Assembly: GCA_029448655.1 (NCBI GenBank) | Contig: JACCLO010000005.1 | Span: 3,596,001 to 3,660,000 of the forward strand | Reading direction: 5' to 3' | Length of the DNA: 64,000 nucleotides | DNA from: Wolfiporia cocos | Taxonomy: Eukaryota > Basidiomycota > Agaricomycetes > Polyporales > Phaeolaceae | Part shown: positions 1 through 11,723 of the stretch, piece by piece | Layout of the letters: the number at the start of each line of letters is the position of its first letter | How positions within the stretch are numbered: the first letter of the stretch is position 1 | Program-made: the position numbers and the translations under genes | Notes under the pieces: model-generated | The model's input: only the letters and a program-made list of their open reading frames with translations | Database searches by the model: none | Told to the model about the DNA's origin: nothing

Positions 1-363
1 TACCCCAGGCCCATGCAGAGCGCACGACGCAGAGTTGCCAGGCGATGATCGATGAACGCACAGCCGTGCGCGTGATGTTCGTTGAAAACGACTTGACGCG
101 CGCTCGCGCGAATTTGTTACACGCGCCGCTTGACCGGAAAAGGAAAGGCGGTTCTGCATGCCATCAGTGGAATCGTCGGTGTCATCAAGGACACGTGCTA
201 GTATGTTAGATGCTGATGACACTGCGTAGGCGGAAAAGTTACTATTCTTGCGGGGTCGCAGGCGGACACACCACTTGATGCTATCGCCGCCGTCCACCCT
301 GCGTAAGTGGGTGAGATATTGCTGTCCAGCTGTGATTGAAGTTCTCTGATTGCACCCTACAGT
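1..363. other. Intergenic, no gene seen
   Basis: No open frame of convincing length or composition on either strand, and no RNA gene or repeat recognised. It may hold the promoter of the doubtful small gene that follows. Confidence 0.4.
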
Positions 364-801
364 ATGCTGTCATCTGCCGACACGAGCGAGCTCAAGGTGC
401 CCTTGGGTCTCTACCCGAGCAAGGACGAGCCGCAGGACGAGGTGATAATCCACTCACGCTTGACCACAAACCGATTGTTCACAAACGCCTTCCAATACCA
501 GTACAAGAAGATCGTCGAAATCGTCTCAAAGAAATCATTCGCAGCTAAGAACGACCACAAGTTCTACGACACGTGAGTTCTGAACAAGGGCATTTTACGC
601 TGCGCGAGTTGATAATCGCCGACCAGCTTCCACGGGTTTGCTGCCGCTCGCGCGAACCTCGATGACCCCAAGAATAAGGCTGAGTGCGTTGCATGTAATC
701 TGATATGTGTAAACGCAGCTGATGAACACCTCGCCTGCCGCAGCTTCGAGGACCTGTATGCGACGCTCATCAAGTTCTTCACGGATGCTAGCGCCCAGTA
801 A
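364..801 (+). CDS. Hypothetical small protein (two exons)
   Basis: I do not recognise this protein. An ATG at 364 opens a 69-codon stretch ending at a canonical GTGAGT donor at 573. Joining 364-572 to 744-801 across a 171-bp intron ending in CAG keeps the frame and gives an 88-residue product ending FEDLYATLIKFFTDASAQ. The composition is protein-like (hydrophilic first exon, amphipathic Phe/Leu-rich second exon). The intron is long for this genome, and there is no signal peptide or membrane segment. It could equally be the remnant of a larger gene whose later exons lie in the unresolved 802-2015 stretch. The supporting evidence is only frame continuity and splice consensus. Confidence 0.3.
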
Positions 802-2015
802 ATGCCACAGCCGAGGTTGGCCACTGGCGAGATTGCGGAGGCATAAGATTAGGTAAACCCGAGATGAAGGAAAAGCAACCGCAGAAGATGTACACTGGTG
901 TAAGATACGAGAACAAGCCATCTCGATTTATTACATGTCAACACTGGAGCGGAGTGGATACCATATTCTCAACATCTGTCAGATCATCAAGGTGGCATTG
1001 CAGCCTTGCGGACGATCTTGAGCGATGCAATGAGTGCTCGTCACCGGGAATTGTGCTGTTAATTGGATGATCTACCCGCAGTCATTCATTATCTGAACCG
1101 GTATATGCACGTTCATGCATACACTCATATGTATCTCATGATCTCACACTTTCCCCGCCGCTTCACGGCACATACCACTGGGCCCTCATCCTGGCATATA
1201 GTTTCAAGTGCAGCCCCGAATACCATATCTCCAAGGTACATGGATATACACGAAGATCACCGAGGACGATTACTCAAGCGCAGCCCATCTGCGTCGTCGT
1301 CCAACTCGGTGATTTTCAGCGGCGCCACACGGTGATACGCGAGGTATGGCTGACGCGCGCCGCCGCAGGTCCCGCTACATCTCAGTTCCCCGGGGCACTC
1401 GACGACCTCCTCCGGGCGCTCACCTTCGAGCTGTGTTGGACGCCTGTAGCGGTTGCCAAGTCAGTATGCAGTGTGCGGCCATCTGCCTACATCCGATGCT
1501 GTCATATGCAGGGAAATACCAACCGCGCTATCGCGCGGTCCAAATTGCTCTGGAAACTAATCTAGTACTCGATGAGCGTTACAGATCCTCATGTCCTATT
1601 CACCCCCTATAACTTGAAAGCATGGCATTGTGGCGGTGTACCGCATGCTGATGTGGCCTATTACACTCCGAAGGCGGCAGACAGTAATGTCAATCATTAC
1701 GTGGAGCTGATTTCGTTGATTGTCAGTGAACGCTCTATGGTTGTTTATCAGCACGTGCGTAGTGGTCAATACTAGTGCATGCTGACCCGGTGTATCACCT
1801 CCTGACAAAGGGTGACCGTCTGCGGTTGAGCCAAGTTCTCAGATCTGACCCGACTGTTCGTACGTATTCAGGGTTTAGGGCTTGAGCTAAACGGATTCAA
1901 TCATTCGTCTGTGTTCCAGAGATGTGCAACAGACACTTGCTGGATATAAGGACGTGTGAGGGCTTGGCTCAGTAAAGAGGTGCTCCTTCCCAGCACACGG
2001 GCTCGAGACTTCGAC
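802..2015. other. Unresolved stretch with short open frames
   Basis: Short protein-like stretches occur on the + strand, for example one around 1180-1490 with LDDLLRALTFELCW and one around 1776-1850 with YHLLTKGDRLRLSQVL. I could not join them into one gene with acceptable splice sites. This may be a decayed or heavily spliced gene, or chance. Confidence 0.3.
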
Positions 2016-3731
2016 ATGGCAGCAGCCTCGAATGGAAATATTGCCGAGCTGATCACCATGCTGGACCAGAAGTATGTCAGTCCCTCACTTTGCCCTCTGT
2101 TAACTCAAATTGTGGGCAGTACTATTTCAGCGTACGCTCAACAAGCCGCCAGCTGTGCGTTTGCTCATCCTCCTTGTTTTGTGGTGCATTATGCAATTCA
2201 ATTGAACGAATCGCGGATGTTTGGCAGGCCTTATCTTCTACGAGTATGCTATCACCCTATCGAAGGAGGTTGCGCTCGTATGGGGAAGTGGCGGGTTGGT
2301 TTCTAAGTGGCTGTTCTTGTTGAATAGATACAGTATTCTGGTGTACGCGCTACTCGCGATCTTAGGTGTTCTGCCTTGGAACGCGATTTCTGTGAGTCCC
2401 AACTGTTTGTGGTCGTTCCTGTAAACTCTGACCGATGATCGCCGTGATAGAGGTCCGTGAGTCAGTATCATGTTTGAACATGTGCTCATTGTCCTCCCGG
2501 TTATAGCTGTGTGACGTATTATGTTATAACCGAACTTTGTGGGCTGATACCAGTGGTCCTCTTGTCAGGTAAGAACCGCGCTTCATAGGAGAGGAATGTC
2601 TGACTTCGTCGTCGAATGGCAGTATTCTCAGGCATCCGCGTGTATGCCATCTCCAGTCCGAGGCGTAGGTGGTATCTCGTCTGTTTGGGGGTGACACTGG
2701 GACTGGTACCTGTCGCAACTAATGTGGTAAGCCATCCGACTACGGCTCCTCCGCAACTACCTCACATCACGTACAGTACTTCCTCGTGGAATTGAGGTAT
2801 GCGATCAGCGAACCAGGACAGAACGGAGATACAGCTGCTTGTTACGACACCAGTTCGCTCTCCACTACCACACTTAATTTGTGAGTGGGTTAAAGTCAGA
2901 TACCCGGAGCAATGCTGAAAATGTCACCTATGCCCGTAGACGTGAATACTTAGAACCGTGGTGATTGTGTTAATATCCGGCTGATGGTCCGAGTAGTGCT
3001 TGTGGTCACCCGCTCATGTTCCATCGCATCCGATGCATTCGTTCTTGCCGTAACGTGGATCGCCTTGGAGCCTGCGCGACTAGGCAGGCTCATCGGCACG
3101 CATGCCCTCGCGGGAATACTGCTACGAGATGGTGAGTCTTTCCCAGTGGTTGTCGATTGCTGCTGCATTGCTTACAGAATCTCGATGTTAGGCGTCGTAT
3201 ATTTTACGTATGCATCTGGACATAGCGAGATGATGCAAAGTAACGAGTCCTCTTCTCATTCCAGGTTTCTGCTACTTCTGAACATTGCGCAAGTCAGCCT
3301 GTTGGCGACAGACGTAAGCCCATTACAAGTGCTGGCTTGTGCATCTCATTGACCTACAGGTCATCACCAGAGCGCATACTACGACGTGTGCGCGGTTTTT
3401 CTTTCGCCGTATGTCTGGACGCCTGGTATCTTCCAGATGTTTGACTAACAAACACCGCTGCAGGATGACATCGATTGTAATTTCCCGCATGCTGCTCAAC
3501 ATGCGTGGCACTCAGCGAGATGCTGATACGGAGGGTCGCAGTTCGGACCATGCTACTGCTAGCAGCACACAGACACAAATGACCGAGTGGAGCATTTCGG
3601 TGGTCGTGAACATTCCGGGGTGGCAGACGGATGGTTCTACAGGCTCGTCGCCGGAACTCGAGGACATGGGACAGCCTCAAACTGCGGAACGTATGTTCGC
3701 TGACGGCATACCAGACCGAGTGGTTGTTTAA
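2016..3731 (+). CDS. DUF6533-type multi-pass membrane protein
   Basis: A multi-exon gene for a basidiomycete membrane protein of unknown function. Starting at ATG 2016, exons 2016-2071, 2120-2154 and 2228-2391 join in frame. They give the family signature: a first helix followed by LIFYEYAITLSKEVALVW and KWLFLLNRYSILVYALL, which matches the DUF6533 pattern of a Y-(E/D)-Y, E-V-x-L-(I/V)-W and F-L-L-N-R-Y core. Later exons add a membrane segment around 2508-2570, IRVYAISSPRRRWYLV at about 2630-2680, a Cys-containing loop, SDAFVLAVTW at about 3019-3050, an LLLRDG-like segment near 3120, FLLLLNIAQVSLL near 3270, and a hydrophilic tail after ISRMLLNMR. About seven helices are expected. The function of the family is unknown; it is usually placed with membrane sensors or transporters only by topology. 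Internal exon limits after 2391 are approximate. Confidence 0.75.
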
Positions 3732-4335
3732 AAAATTGCGCTCAAGGCGGACGAACATTCACTACCGACCGCCACCTCCGATGCAGCAAGTGTGTCCTAG
3801 TCTATAGGCTCCCTCGATCTGTTGCAGATATTACCATGATGGCTATCTTTCCCTTGCATTGCAGTGGAATCGTGATTAATCAAGCACATATAGATATATA
3901 CCCTACTTACGTACAATTTAGCTTTCTGTAATACTAGCTGGATAACCCGTGCTCTCGCACGGAATGTAGAGTTACCATGACGTAGCCGAGGTGCGACAAA
4001 CTCCAGGCTTGGGTCGGGGGCCTCAAGCTTCGGTCGGCGGGTTCCATGGGCAGTGGCTACCGTATCAGGGAGTTGCCTAATCAAGATGCTTTTCTATAGA
4101 AGATGGCCTATTCTGCCAACGTTGAACGGGGAGAAATTCAATACATTACACTGCATACAGATCTATCCAACGGATCACATATTTGAGACGTAGAAGACAA
4201 TGTGTGGGTGAATGATAGAAAAAGACAGCTTGGCTAGATACTGTGACGGCATAAGTACATTCTGTAGGTTTACTAGCTGGGCACGTAAATACTCTTGCTC
4301 TTCGATCTTTCCGACTATTCTCATGCAGCAGTTTC
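3732..4335. other. Convergent intergenic region
   Basis: Lies between the 3' ends of the DUF6533 gene (+) and the EgtB-like gene (-). No gene or repeat is visible; short frames on both strands look like chance. Confidence 0.5.
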
Positions 4336-6512
4336 TCACACGTCGTATGCAACTCGCGCACCAACCCACGGGTAGGGGTAGTTGTGCTGATAGAAGTTAC
4401 GGACGGTACGGCGGTCTCCTAGACGTGGGATGGTTGCGTATGAGGCTCCCAGCTGTGATATAATGCATGTTAGACTGGACATATAATATGATCGCGAATC
4501 AACATACCACCACTTGGTGCTTAGTGTCAAAGAAGTCTGAGGAATAACTGTAGGATGAAGATGGAGTTGAGAAACAGATTACAACGACTAAGGGGGTTAC
4601 GTACCCAGGGAAGATCGTCGTGCCTTCGAATCCTTCATGTGTATCAAGCAGCGTCGCCGTCCACTCCCACACGCCGCCGTTCGACCCGCGCCCTCCGTCC
4701 TCTTCACCGCCAGCCGTCGCTCTATAATATCACCGTCAAATCAAGACGTACAGAGTTCTCAGTACGAGATGACTCACGGCAATGGGTGCCAGTTTCTGAA
4801 GCCTGCATTTGCACCCTCCTCATAACCCACTTGGTAGGTGTCCAAGAATAGCCTGAGCTCCGGCTCAGTCGGGATGCGTCCGCCCTTTGCCTTCGCGTAC
4901 GCCACAAGGTCATCGTAAGCCGTCAACACCGGCCAGTGGCGCGCCACGTCCATCGGCACAGGGCCGTACAGCGTGCGCACGCGCACCTCGCCGTCCTCTG
5001 CACCCCCGTCGAGTACCCAACTAGCGGGCATGTCGACCGTCCCCTTCCCCGCCCCGCGCCAGAATGCGAGGAACTCCCCGTTCGTGACAGGGCGCCAGTC
5101 GATACGGAAGCGGCCCACCTGCACCGCGCGAGCAGGACTCTCGTTGTCCCATCCAAACTCGTGGTCCTCGGTGTCATTGGCAAGCTCTGGGAGGAGGTCA
5201 GAGGGTTCGGGGTCGTCGTGCCCAAACGTGAGCGTGGCGGGCCCGAGAGTGACAGTAGGCGTGCACGGTGGCGATACAGCGTCCCACTGGGCAGCGAGTG
5301 CGGCCCACGGCGGCATGGCGAACCCAGGTGGAGGAAGCATGCCCGTGCCCGCACGCTGAATGAGAATGTACAAAAGGGTCTGATACCAGTCCGATCAGTA
5401 TACCGTCACCTTCAGAGGCGGTGCATTAAAATTCACCTCGATATGGAATCCGTCGTGCTCGAGGACCATCACGAGCGTCCGGGCCAGCCTACGGGTCATC
5501 TTCCTTGTCCCGGCCTCTACCTCGCGGTAAACGGAGGCAAGCTTCTCCCTCACTCGGTCTCTGTACGCGAGCACCTCCGCGATCGTCGGCCAGTCCTCGT
5601 CCTTCTCAGGCACCTCCGAGTGACTGTGACAATAGGTCGGGTCGTCCACGTGCGGGTCAATCCCTCGCTCGAAAATGCGTGTGTACGCAACGGGCGCCAC
5701 GGGCGACTCGCCAAGATACTTCGTGAGAAGGATGTTCAGGAACGTCGGGAGGTGCCCGATGTAGAAGAGAGGCTTGTGGCGCAGGTCAATCGGTTTGCTG
5801 TGCAGGAGTGTGGTTGGGATCATGCCCATCGTGATGAGGTCCCATACGCGGAAACCGTCATTAAACGCAGAAAGAGTTGGGACATTGTAGGGGTGGCCAG
5901 TTGGGTTGAGTGCTGTGCCGGGCGTGAATGAGAGGCGGGGAAAATGAGCTGCGGGACGCTCGAGAATGTGGAGGGTTAGTGCGGCGGGAGTAAAAGGGGA
6001 GGGAAGGGAGATAACGGCGCGAAGGGCGGCGTCTGTGAGGAGGTTCAGAGTGGAGGCATAGGTGCTCTAACATAGCAGAACATCAGCATATAGCTTCGAC
6101 ACGCTCTAGCAAGCCAACATACTGTGGCAGTCTGGATATGGAGACCGTTGAAGTCGACAGTTGACGGGGCACATCCGATGGATGATAGCTGCGTCTTCGT
6201 CCGATAGTACACAACCTCCCTACCGGTATCCTCTCCCTTGACAAGCTCCCAGCTGCTCGCGTCCACAACGGATTTGTCCTGAAGCACGTCTGCTGCCTGG
6301 GCAAACAGGGCGTGCGCACTACCCGTGCCGGAGAAAAGCAGGATACGATCGCCACTGCTCTTCCGAGCGGGAAGGGCCTTCAGGAACGCAGCGCTGGGTG
6401 CGTGAATGACGAGAAAGTGCGAGGGCGAGCTATCAGCAGAAACAGGGGTTGACGGAGCTGTGGACGGGGGCGAGGGGTTCGCGGAGGATGCGGCGGACGA
6501 GGAAGTAGACAT
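4336..6512 (-). CDS. EgtB/FGE-type sulfoxide synthase-like protein, no methyltransferase domain
   Basis: Six exons (6512-6123, 6066-5437, 5379-4778, 4721-4605, 4547-4508, 4452-4336) join with consensus splice sites into a 631-residue protein. Residues about 200-345 form a DinB_2-type helical domain: FYIGHLPTF (His235) and EHDGFHIE (His334, His338). These match the three-histidine iron site of EgtB. Residues from about 350 to the end form an FGE-sulfatase/C-type-lectin-like domain with NGEFLAF, RIPTEPELRLF, GGVWEWT and the closing RRTVRNFYQHNYPYPWVG. In fungi this pair normally follows an EgtD histidine-betaine methyltransferase in Egt1, which makes ergothioneine. Here residues 1-130 are a Ser/Pro-rich start plus an unrecognised segment (DRILLFSGTG, WELVKGEDTG), with no SAM-binding motif. 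ATG 6512 is the first in-frame Met of that exon before the Ser-rich start. The chemistry is inferred from the conserved His triad; the substrate is unknown. Confidence 0.85.
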
Positions 6513-8019
6513 CTCAGTGTGCGATGCTCGACGGTCTTTCTTCGCAGGGATGGACAGTAGGCGGGATCGCACTGGCTTTGTGGAAAGGAGCACCACGCAT
6601 TTTATAGACCAGGAGCGCGACAAATATGTACATGCAAGATGATGGCCAGAAAGACAGAGAAACATACCTGAAACAGAAAGAACCGGCGTTTGATGCATTT
6701 TCGCAGACGATCACGCATGACGTGTTCATGAGCCCAGCAGATACGCGCAAAGCTCGCAAGAACGGTCACAAAATACTGACGTGGCGATACGACATTGCAC
6801 CAGAACCAGCGAGACCGCGGGAGTAGACGGAGTTCGCATGAGAAGGCGGTCGAGGAGCCCGTTGCTGTGGAGAACGGACACGATGCGAGGTGAGGCTGGC
6901 CGCTCAAACCAGTAGCAATTCCGAATTATACCACAATTCGGAATAGGAAGACGTATTGACGCCCATCATTGGCACGGATGGGACGCGTGCCTGCAGGGGG
7001 ACGAGCCGAGGCTAGCGAAGCCATCGAACAAGGTAGGCGCATGCCCTGGTGGGCGTAGGAATGATGCGCGGGTTCCGAAACGCATAAGAGGATGCGCGCG
7101 GCGAGAACTCGTGTAGCAGTCAGCGGACAGGACGGTATGCAAACAGCCAAGAAAACGCGGCATAGAGTGAATTGGGTAGGCGGCAGCGGAGCCTAGTGGC
7201 GGATAAAGGTCATCGCGACGATGGAGTCGGACCATGCGTGACGAAAAGCTCCGGGATAAACGCCGCACTGGATGGGAACGACAAGAGCCGATCAGACGAT
7301 AGACGGCAGACGAGGTGAGACGTTCCGACACGGGACCCCGCGACGGAATGGACAGGGACAGCATGACGGCAGCATAGGGGGGGTGGTTTGAGCAGGCCCC
7401 AGTGATGGTCCCGGCGATGGCCCGGCGAGAGCCCCAGCAACAAGAACAGACGTCGAGCACCATCAAAACCAAGGGCTCCGGTGCGCAGCCCCCCGGGTTG
7501 ACGAGAGGACTTGTCCACACGGTCGTTGAAGGATTGGCTCCAGCGGTTGAGCTTACGTCCCAGCGGCTTCAAGCCCGTAAGACTTGGCGTAAGACGTGGC
7601 CATCACGCAAGCCTCACGTATACGTACCCAGAAGACGGAAAGGAAGGCTCACTGCAAGCGTGCAACCACCGCCAGTTAACCCCATCCCGCTGCACTTCCT
7701 CCCGCGCTGTCCTTCGCACTGTCGTTGCGGATAGATCACGTGCTGACCAGGCGGCCAACTGTCAAGACCGACGGTGTAGAGACCTAGAACGATGGGTGGG
7801 ATTGCTGCGGGTAGCAGAGCCGCGCTCGCTGCAAAGATGCGAGAATGATGGAAGAAGGAAGGAAACAGGAGACAGCGCAGACAACGACTCCCGCTCGCCC
7901 TTTGCAGCTCCGACGATGGCGTGCTCTCGCGCAATTTCCTCACGTGGCCGTGTCAGGACGCGTCTCCCTCTCAGCCACAGACGCGTATTGTCTACGGATA
8001 CTATCGTGACACAAACAAG
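6513..8019. other. Intergenic, GC-rich, no gene resolved
   Basis: Long but low-quality open frames occur on both strands (for example 6966-7520 minus, 7511-8023 plus). Their composition is biased to Arg, Ser and Pro, there are no recognisable motifs and no frame is supported by splicing. I looked here for an EgtD-like methyltransferase upstream of the EgtB-like gene and did not find one. Confidence 0.45.
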
Positions 8020-9266
8020 CTAACCACTAGGAAATCCACCACCATCAACCGCGATGGTTTGGCCTGGAGTCGATCTCCAAGGTCAGACCTGTGAGACGAG
8101 CACTTGCAAGGTATGCTACGAACCAGTGATAAAGTGCGACTCTGGCTTCGCCAAGTATGACACCAGACTGGCTATAACCTCTGGCTGTCCGCGTGGTAAG
8201 TCAGGAGGTAGGTTCAAGAGCTGCATATAATAGTGAAAACCGGTATCCGCTGCTCATGGTAGGATGAAGCAATAACCTTTCCAATAGTCGACCCTAGCCC
8301 TCCGTTGTGCACATCGTCTGGATGAGAAGCTGGGAGTAGTACCCCCTGTCAGCACAAGAGCCAACGTCAATTACATTCCGTGTACTCATGTCAGTAAGGA
8401 TTGAGCCAGGTGCGTATGCGTTGACAGTGATACTGTGCTTGGCAACCTCGCGGGCTACATATAACGATCAGTGATGAACAGAAAGGAGACTCTAGAACCA
8501 AGACTCCGACTCACAGAGACTGTGTGTGAGACCACGTACACCGAACTTTGCTGCGCAATATGCGGACGCGTTTGCTATACCTGTTCTTAGGATAGAACCC
8601 ATGGAGTCAATGAGTGTTACATTGCTAGCAGTGGGCCCCACGTGCCTTGTCTGCCTGCTACGGATGATGCACCTGGTCCGCGAAGCACCCTCAATCAGGA
8701 TCCACATCGTATGGATCTAAATCTTACCAATAATCCTCCCACCTCGACCTTGTTTGATCATTTGCTGGGCGGCGAATTTATACGAAAGCATCACACCGCG
8801 CAGATTGATTGAGATAATTTTATCCCAGTCTCTGGTATTGTCTACTAACCCCTTAGCCTGCACAATGTCCTCCCAAATAAGCGATCTACCATACCGTCAT
8901 GGAGGGGCTTCCCGGACCCTGCGAATGTGCCCGCGTTCGCCACCATCTGAAAACCAGTTGGTCACTTTGTTGAGCGATGTAATATACTGATCGCACCACG
9001 TCGATTCCACCCATGCTATCGACAACCTGAGCACACATCGATCGTACGTCCGCCTCTACAGATACATCAGCGAGAACCGCAATGGCTTGTCCGCCTTTCC
9101 CCCGGATTTCTGATACTACTTCCTGCACCTGGTTATCTTTCGAGCCGATGTCGTTCAATGCTACCTTGAGACCATCAGCCGCAAGGCGAAGGGCAATACT
9201 CTTGCCAATCCCTTGTGCGGCTCCGGTGATGACTGCAACGCGGCCGACGGCAGCAACAGGAGCCAT
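8020..9266 (-). CDS. Short-chain dehydrogenase/reductase (acetoin/diacetyl reductase-like)
   Basis: A spliced classical SDR on a Rossmann fold. From ATG 9266 the first exon gives the dinucleotide site TGAAQGIG and the ADVSVEADV segment. The next exon gives ANAG, and further on come DWDKIISINLRGV, GASSVAGRQ (catalytic Ser), SAYCAAKFGVRGLT (Tyr-x3-Lys pair), REVAKHSITVNAYAPG and SHPDDVHNGGLGST. The last exons give GQPEVIASLVSYLAKPESHF and GQTIAVDGG, and the stop is at 8020-8022. All catalytic positions (Asn, Ser, Tyr, Lys) are present and the length fits the family (about 255-270 residues). About eight exons are needed. One junction near 8900-8860 remains uncertain because no good donor keeps the frame; a frameshift there cannot be excluded. 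The family fits acetoin/diacetyl reductases, but the substrate cannot be read from sequence. Confidence 0.85.
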
Positions 9267-9991
9267 AATTGGGGAATAATCCCGCGGCAGTGCAAGGTTC
9301 TCTTCGGCTTTTATAGCCCATAATCAAGGGGGCTCCCCAAAGAAACTATGGTCACGAGTTAAGTTTAGTAATGTTACATAGAACTACTTGCTATAGGCAG
9401 TCAAGGCAGAAGATTTGATCATAGCTAGTCAAAGGACTCGGGAGGAAGTAGCATTCCGTAAGTGTATTGGAAGTCGAAGCCAGTCTGGTGTGTGACTGTC
9501 GAGATAGACGGCTTCGAATTAGCCCGCGTGAGCTGCAATATGATACACTCGACAATAGAGTTGCTTGCCATGGCCGTAGCGGCAAAGGCTTCTGTCACCC
9601 TGCACCCTGCACATGCCATAGGTTCTGAGCCAATACAGTCATCTATCGGTCCTTGAGACAGCACAATTTTATGGAGCCTCGGACTTGTATTTAACCTCAC
9701 CCTGAATCGGGCTATGCAAAGATGTTGTAAAGTACTATGAGCACACCTTCATGTAATAAGTTTTGTTATCGGTCATGTTGCCGTTTGGATCGAGGGTGAA
9801 TATTTGAATAGTGGGTAAAAGTCCTTATCAACGATTTATCACTCCTTGAGACAGGGTCACATCACGCATCGCCATTCCAAGAAAGGCAGGCCAACCCCCA
9901 GCTAATGATCTACTCCATCTCATCCTCGCCGCTGCCCTCTTCGTCCGAACCGCTGTCTCCCATGGTCTGTGTTGGGCGTGGAATAGGCTTC
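9267..9991. other. Intergenic, no confident gene
   Basis: Contains a 91-codon open frame on the minus strand (9700-9425) that starts with GTG and has no recognisable motif. An acidic Asp/Glu-rich coding-like stretch near 9920-9980 (minus) may be a decayed 3' exon of the doubtful gene next to it. Confidence 0.35.
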
Positions 9992-10351
9992 TCAATACCG
10001 GTTTGAGCCATCGCTTTCTTCTGCCCTCTGATTTTGCTTGTAGACACTCGGCATCGTAGTCCGCAAGCCTTTCCGCTTTTTGACTTCTATGATCTCTTGC
10101 TCCTTCTGATACTTTATCGCAGCCTGTTGCATCCACTGTGCTCCTTGAGATTGGAGTGTTCTTAGACCTTGATTCAGCTCGTCCTACCATGATACTAGGA
10201 GCGTGGACAATGTAGCGAAGTGATGCTATACTGAATGTAGAGTAGCCGATCCAGAAGCTCACACTATTTAGGAAAGTGTGATGTGACACTGGGCGCCTGA
10301 TAAGACAAGTGCCGCATACGCAGTTTCTTGTTTTCTGTCATTTATCGGAGC
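9992..10351 (-). CDS. Possible small coiled-coil protein (doubtful)
   Basis: Not recognised. An ATG at 10351 (MTENKKLRMRHL) could splice to a Gln/Lys-rich helical exon that begins after an AG near 10191 with DELNQGLRTLQSQ and runs to a stop at 9992. The helix has coiled-coil-like spacing. The donor required is weak and a TAG lies just before the better GTGAGC donor. A third open piece in another frame (PIPRPTQTMGDSGSDEE, about 9920-9985) suggests a frameshifted or decayed gene. Confidence 0.22.
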
Positions 10352-11723
10352 CACACTTGTCTGCTTCGAAAACAGTAGCAGGGGGGTGCCTCAGTATATA
10401 GCTTCACTTTGAGACCCTACAATGGCACATAAATAATTCACATGAACTGCGATCTTGCAATTAAAATTTCAGTTTTGCGAACACCCTAAAATGCTTGCTC
10501 TCTCGACAAAGATCTACTTGGTTAATGTGCATGAATAGATCTGTGCTCATGTATATGACTGCCAAGAATGTATACACATGAATTCCGAGGCTGATTTCTG
10601 ACAGGACCGTTGCAGAGAATTGAAAAAGTACCTCGGCGTCTCAAGGAGTGATGGTGTCTCAAGGACCGATAGATGACTGTATGCTGCGAAATGCAACATA
10701 CGGACTGTCGCACGAGCTGAACGCTTATCTAGACCTTCTGAGGGATGCTATCGGCTTTCGGAGATGACCCACCACGATTCACTTGCTCTACGTCATGAAC
10801 AGCTCCCACAGCTTTGCAAAAATAACCCTGGCATTTCTTGCAGTGTAATGGCTCACTTACATTTGGCTGAGGGACGCTTAAGCCAACCCTCCGTAAGGCA
10901 CTCGACCACTCTTAGTACATTCTGAGCTCCACTGTAGCTCTACGATCTCGCTTGAGCTGAGCCAGGGGCACTGTAGACGGTAGCGCCAACGATGTAAGGA
11001 GCCTGGAACTATGGATTGTACACTTATACTAGGTGCCATGAGATGCGGTCTCAATGTCAGTGTTCAACACTTGCATCAAATCCGTGAGCCTTTCGCACTT
11101 GCAACATCAGGATGTATATCACTACACATACACAAGCACTTGCTGTGGTATGTGTCATATAGCCTTGCCATCAGTTTGCGTTCAAAACATGGACACAATT
11201 GTTCCGAGTTGGGCTTCCATCATACTGCGCATGTGAATTAGCGCCGGGTGTCGTGCGATCCGTGCCCGAATCCGACCTTGTTGTCCAGAGTGGATCTGCC
11301 CCTCAGCTGTGCTCAGTCCCGTATGTAGGTCGGACTCGCCTACAATACAACTGCGAACCTGGGATTGGACAGCTCATCTGCTGCTGCTCGGAGTTATCCT
11401 CGTCTACATCTTGCGCGACATCATGCAGATCAAGCATGCCCCGGAGGGTAGGGATGATAGTACAGCTCAATCTTCTGGCAAGCCACAGGCTTCCGAGTCT
11501 ACTGGCCACCACGAGCATTCAACTTATGCTGAAGTAGATTCAAAATCCTTCGATGACTCGTGAATTTCACGTTGATTGCGGACACAGGCAAGACGGCTTG
11601 AGTCTCAGGTCACGGAGCACTGTGACTGGCGACGATTGGGCACAGACTTGCAAGAGTTACTTACATATAACAGAGTACGTTATCGTTATATCCGCCATGA
11701 TCGAGGGCTGATATGACTATTAG
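10352..11723. other. Intergenic region upstream of the coiled-coil cluster
   Basis: AT-rich with scattered short frames. One + strand piece near 11370-11560 could encode a single hydrophobic helix followed by a Ser/Asp-rich tail, but I could not tie it to a start. The expected N-terminal module of the first coiled-coil copy was not found here. Confidence 0.4.

Noticed and set aside
4936..5931. 331-codon open frame on the + strand
   Set aside because: It lies antisense to the well-supported EgtB-like exons; the Arg/His/Val-rich translation has no motif and is a shadow of GC-rich coding sequence.
9425..9700. 91-codon minus-strand frame as a small secreted protein
   Set aside because: Starts with GTG, has no signal peptide and no splice support.
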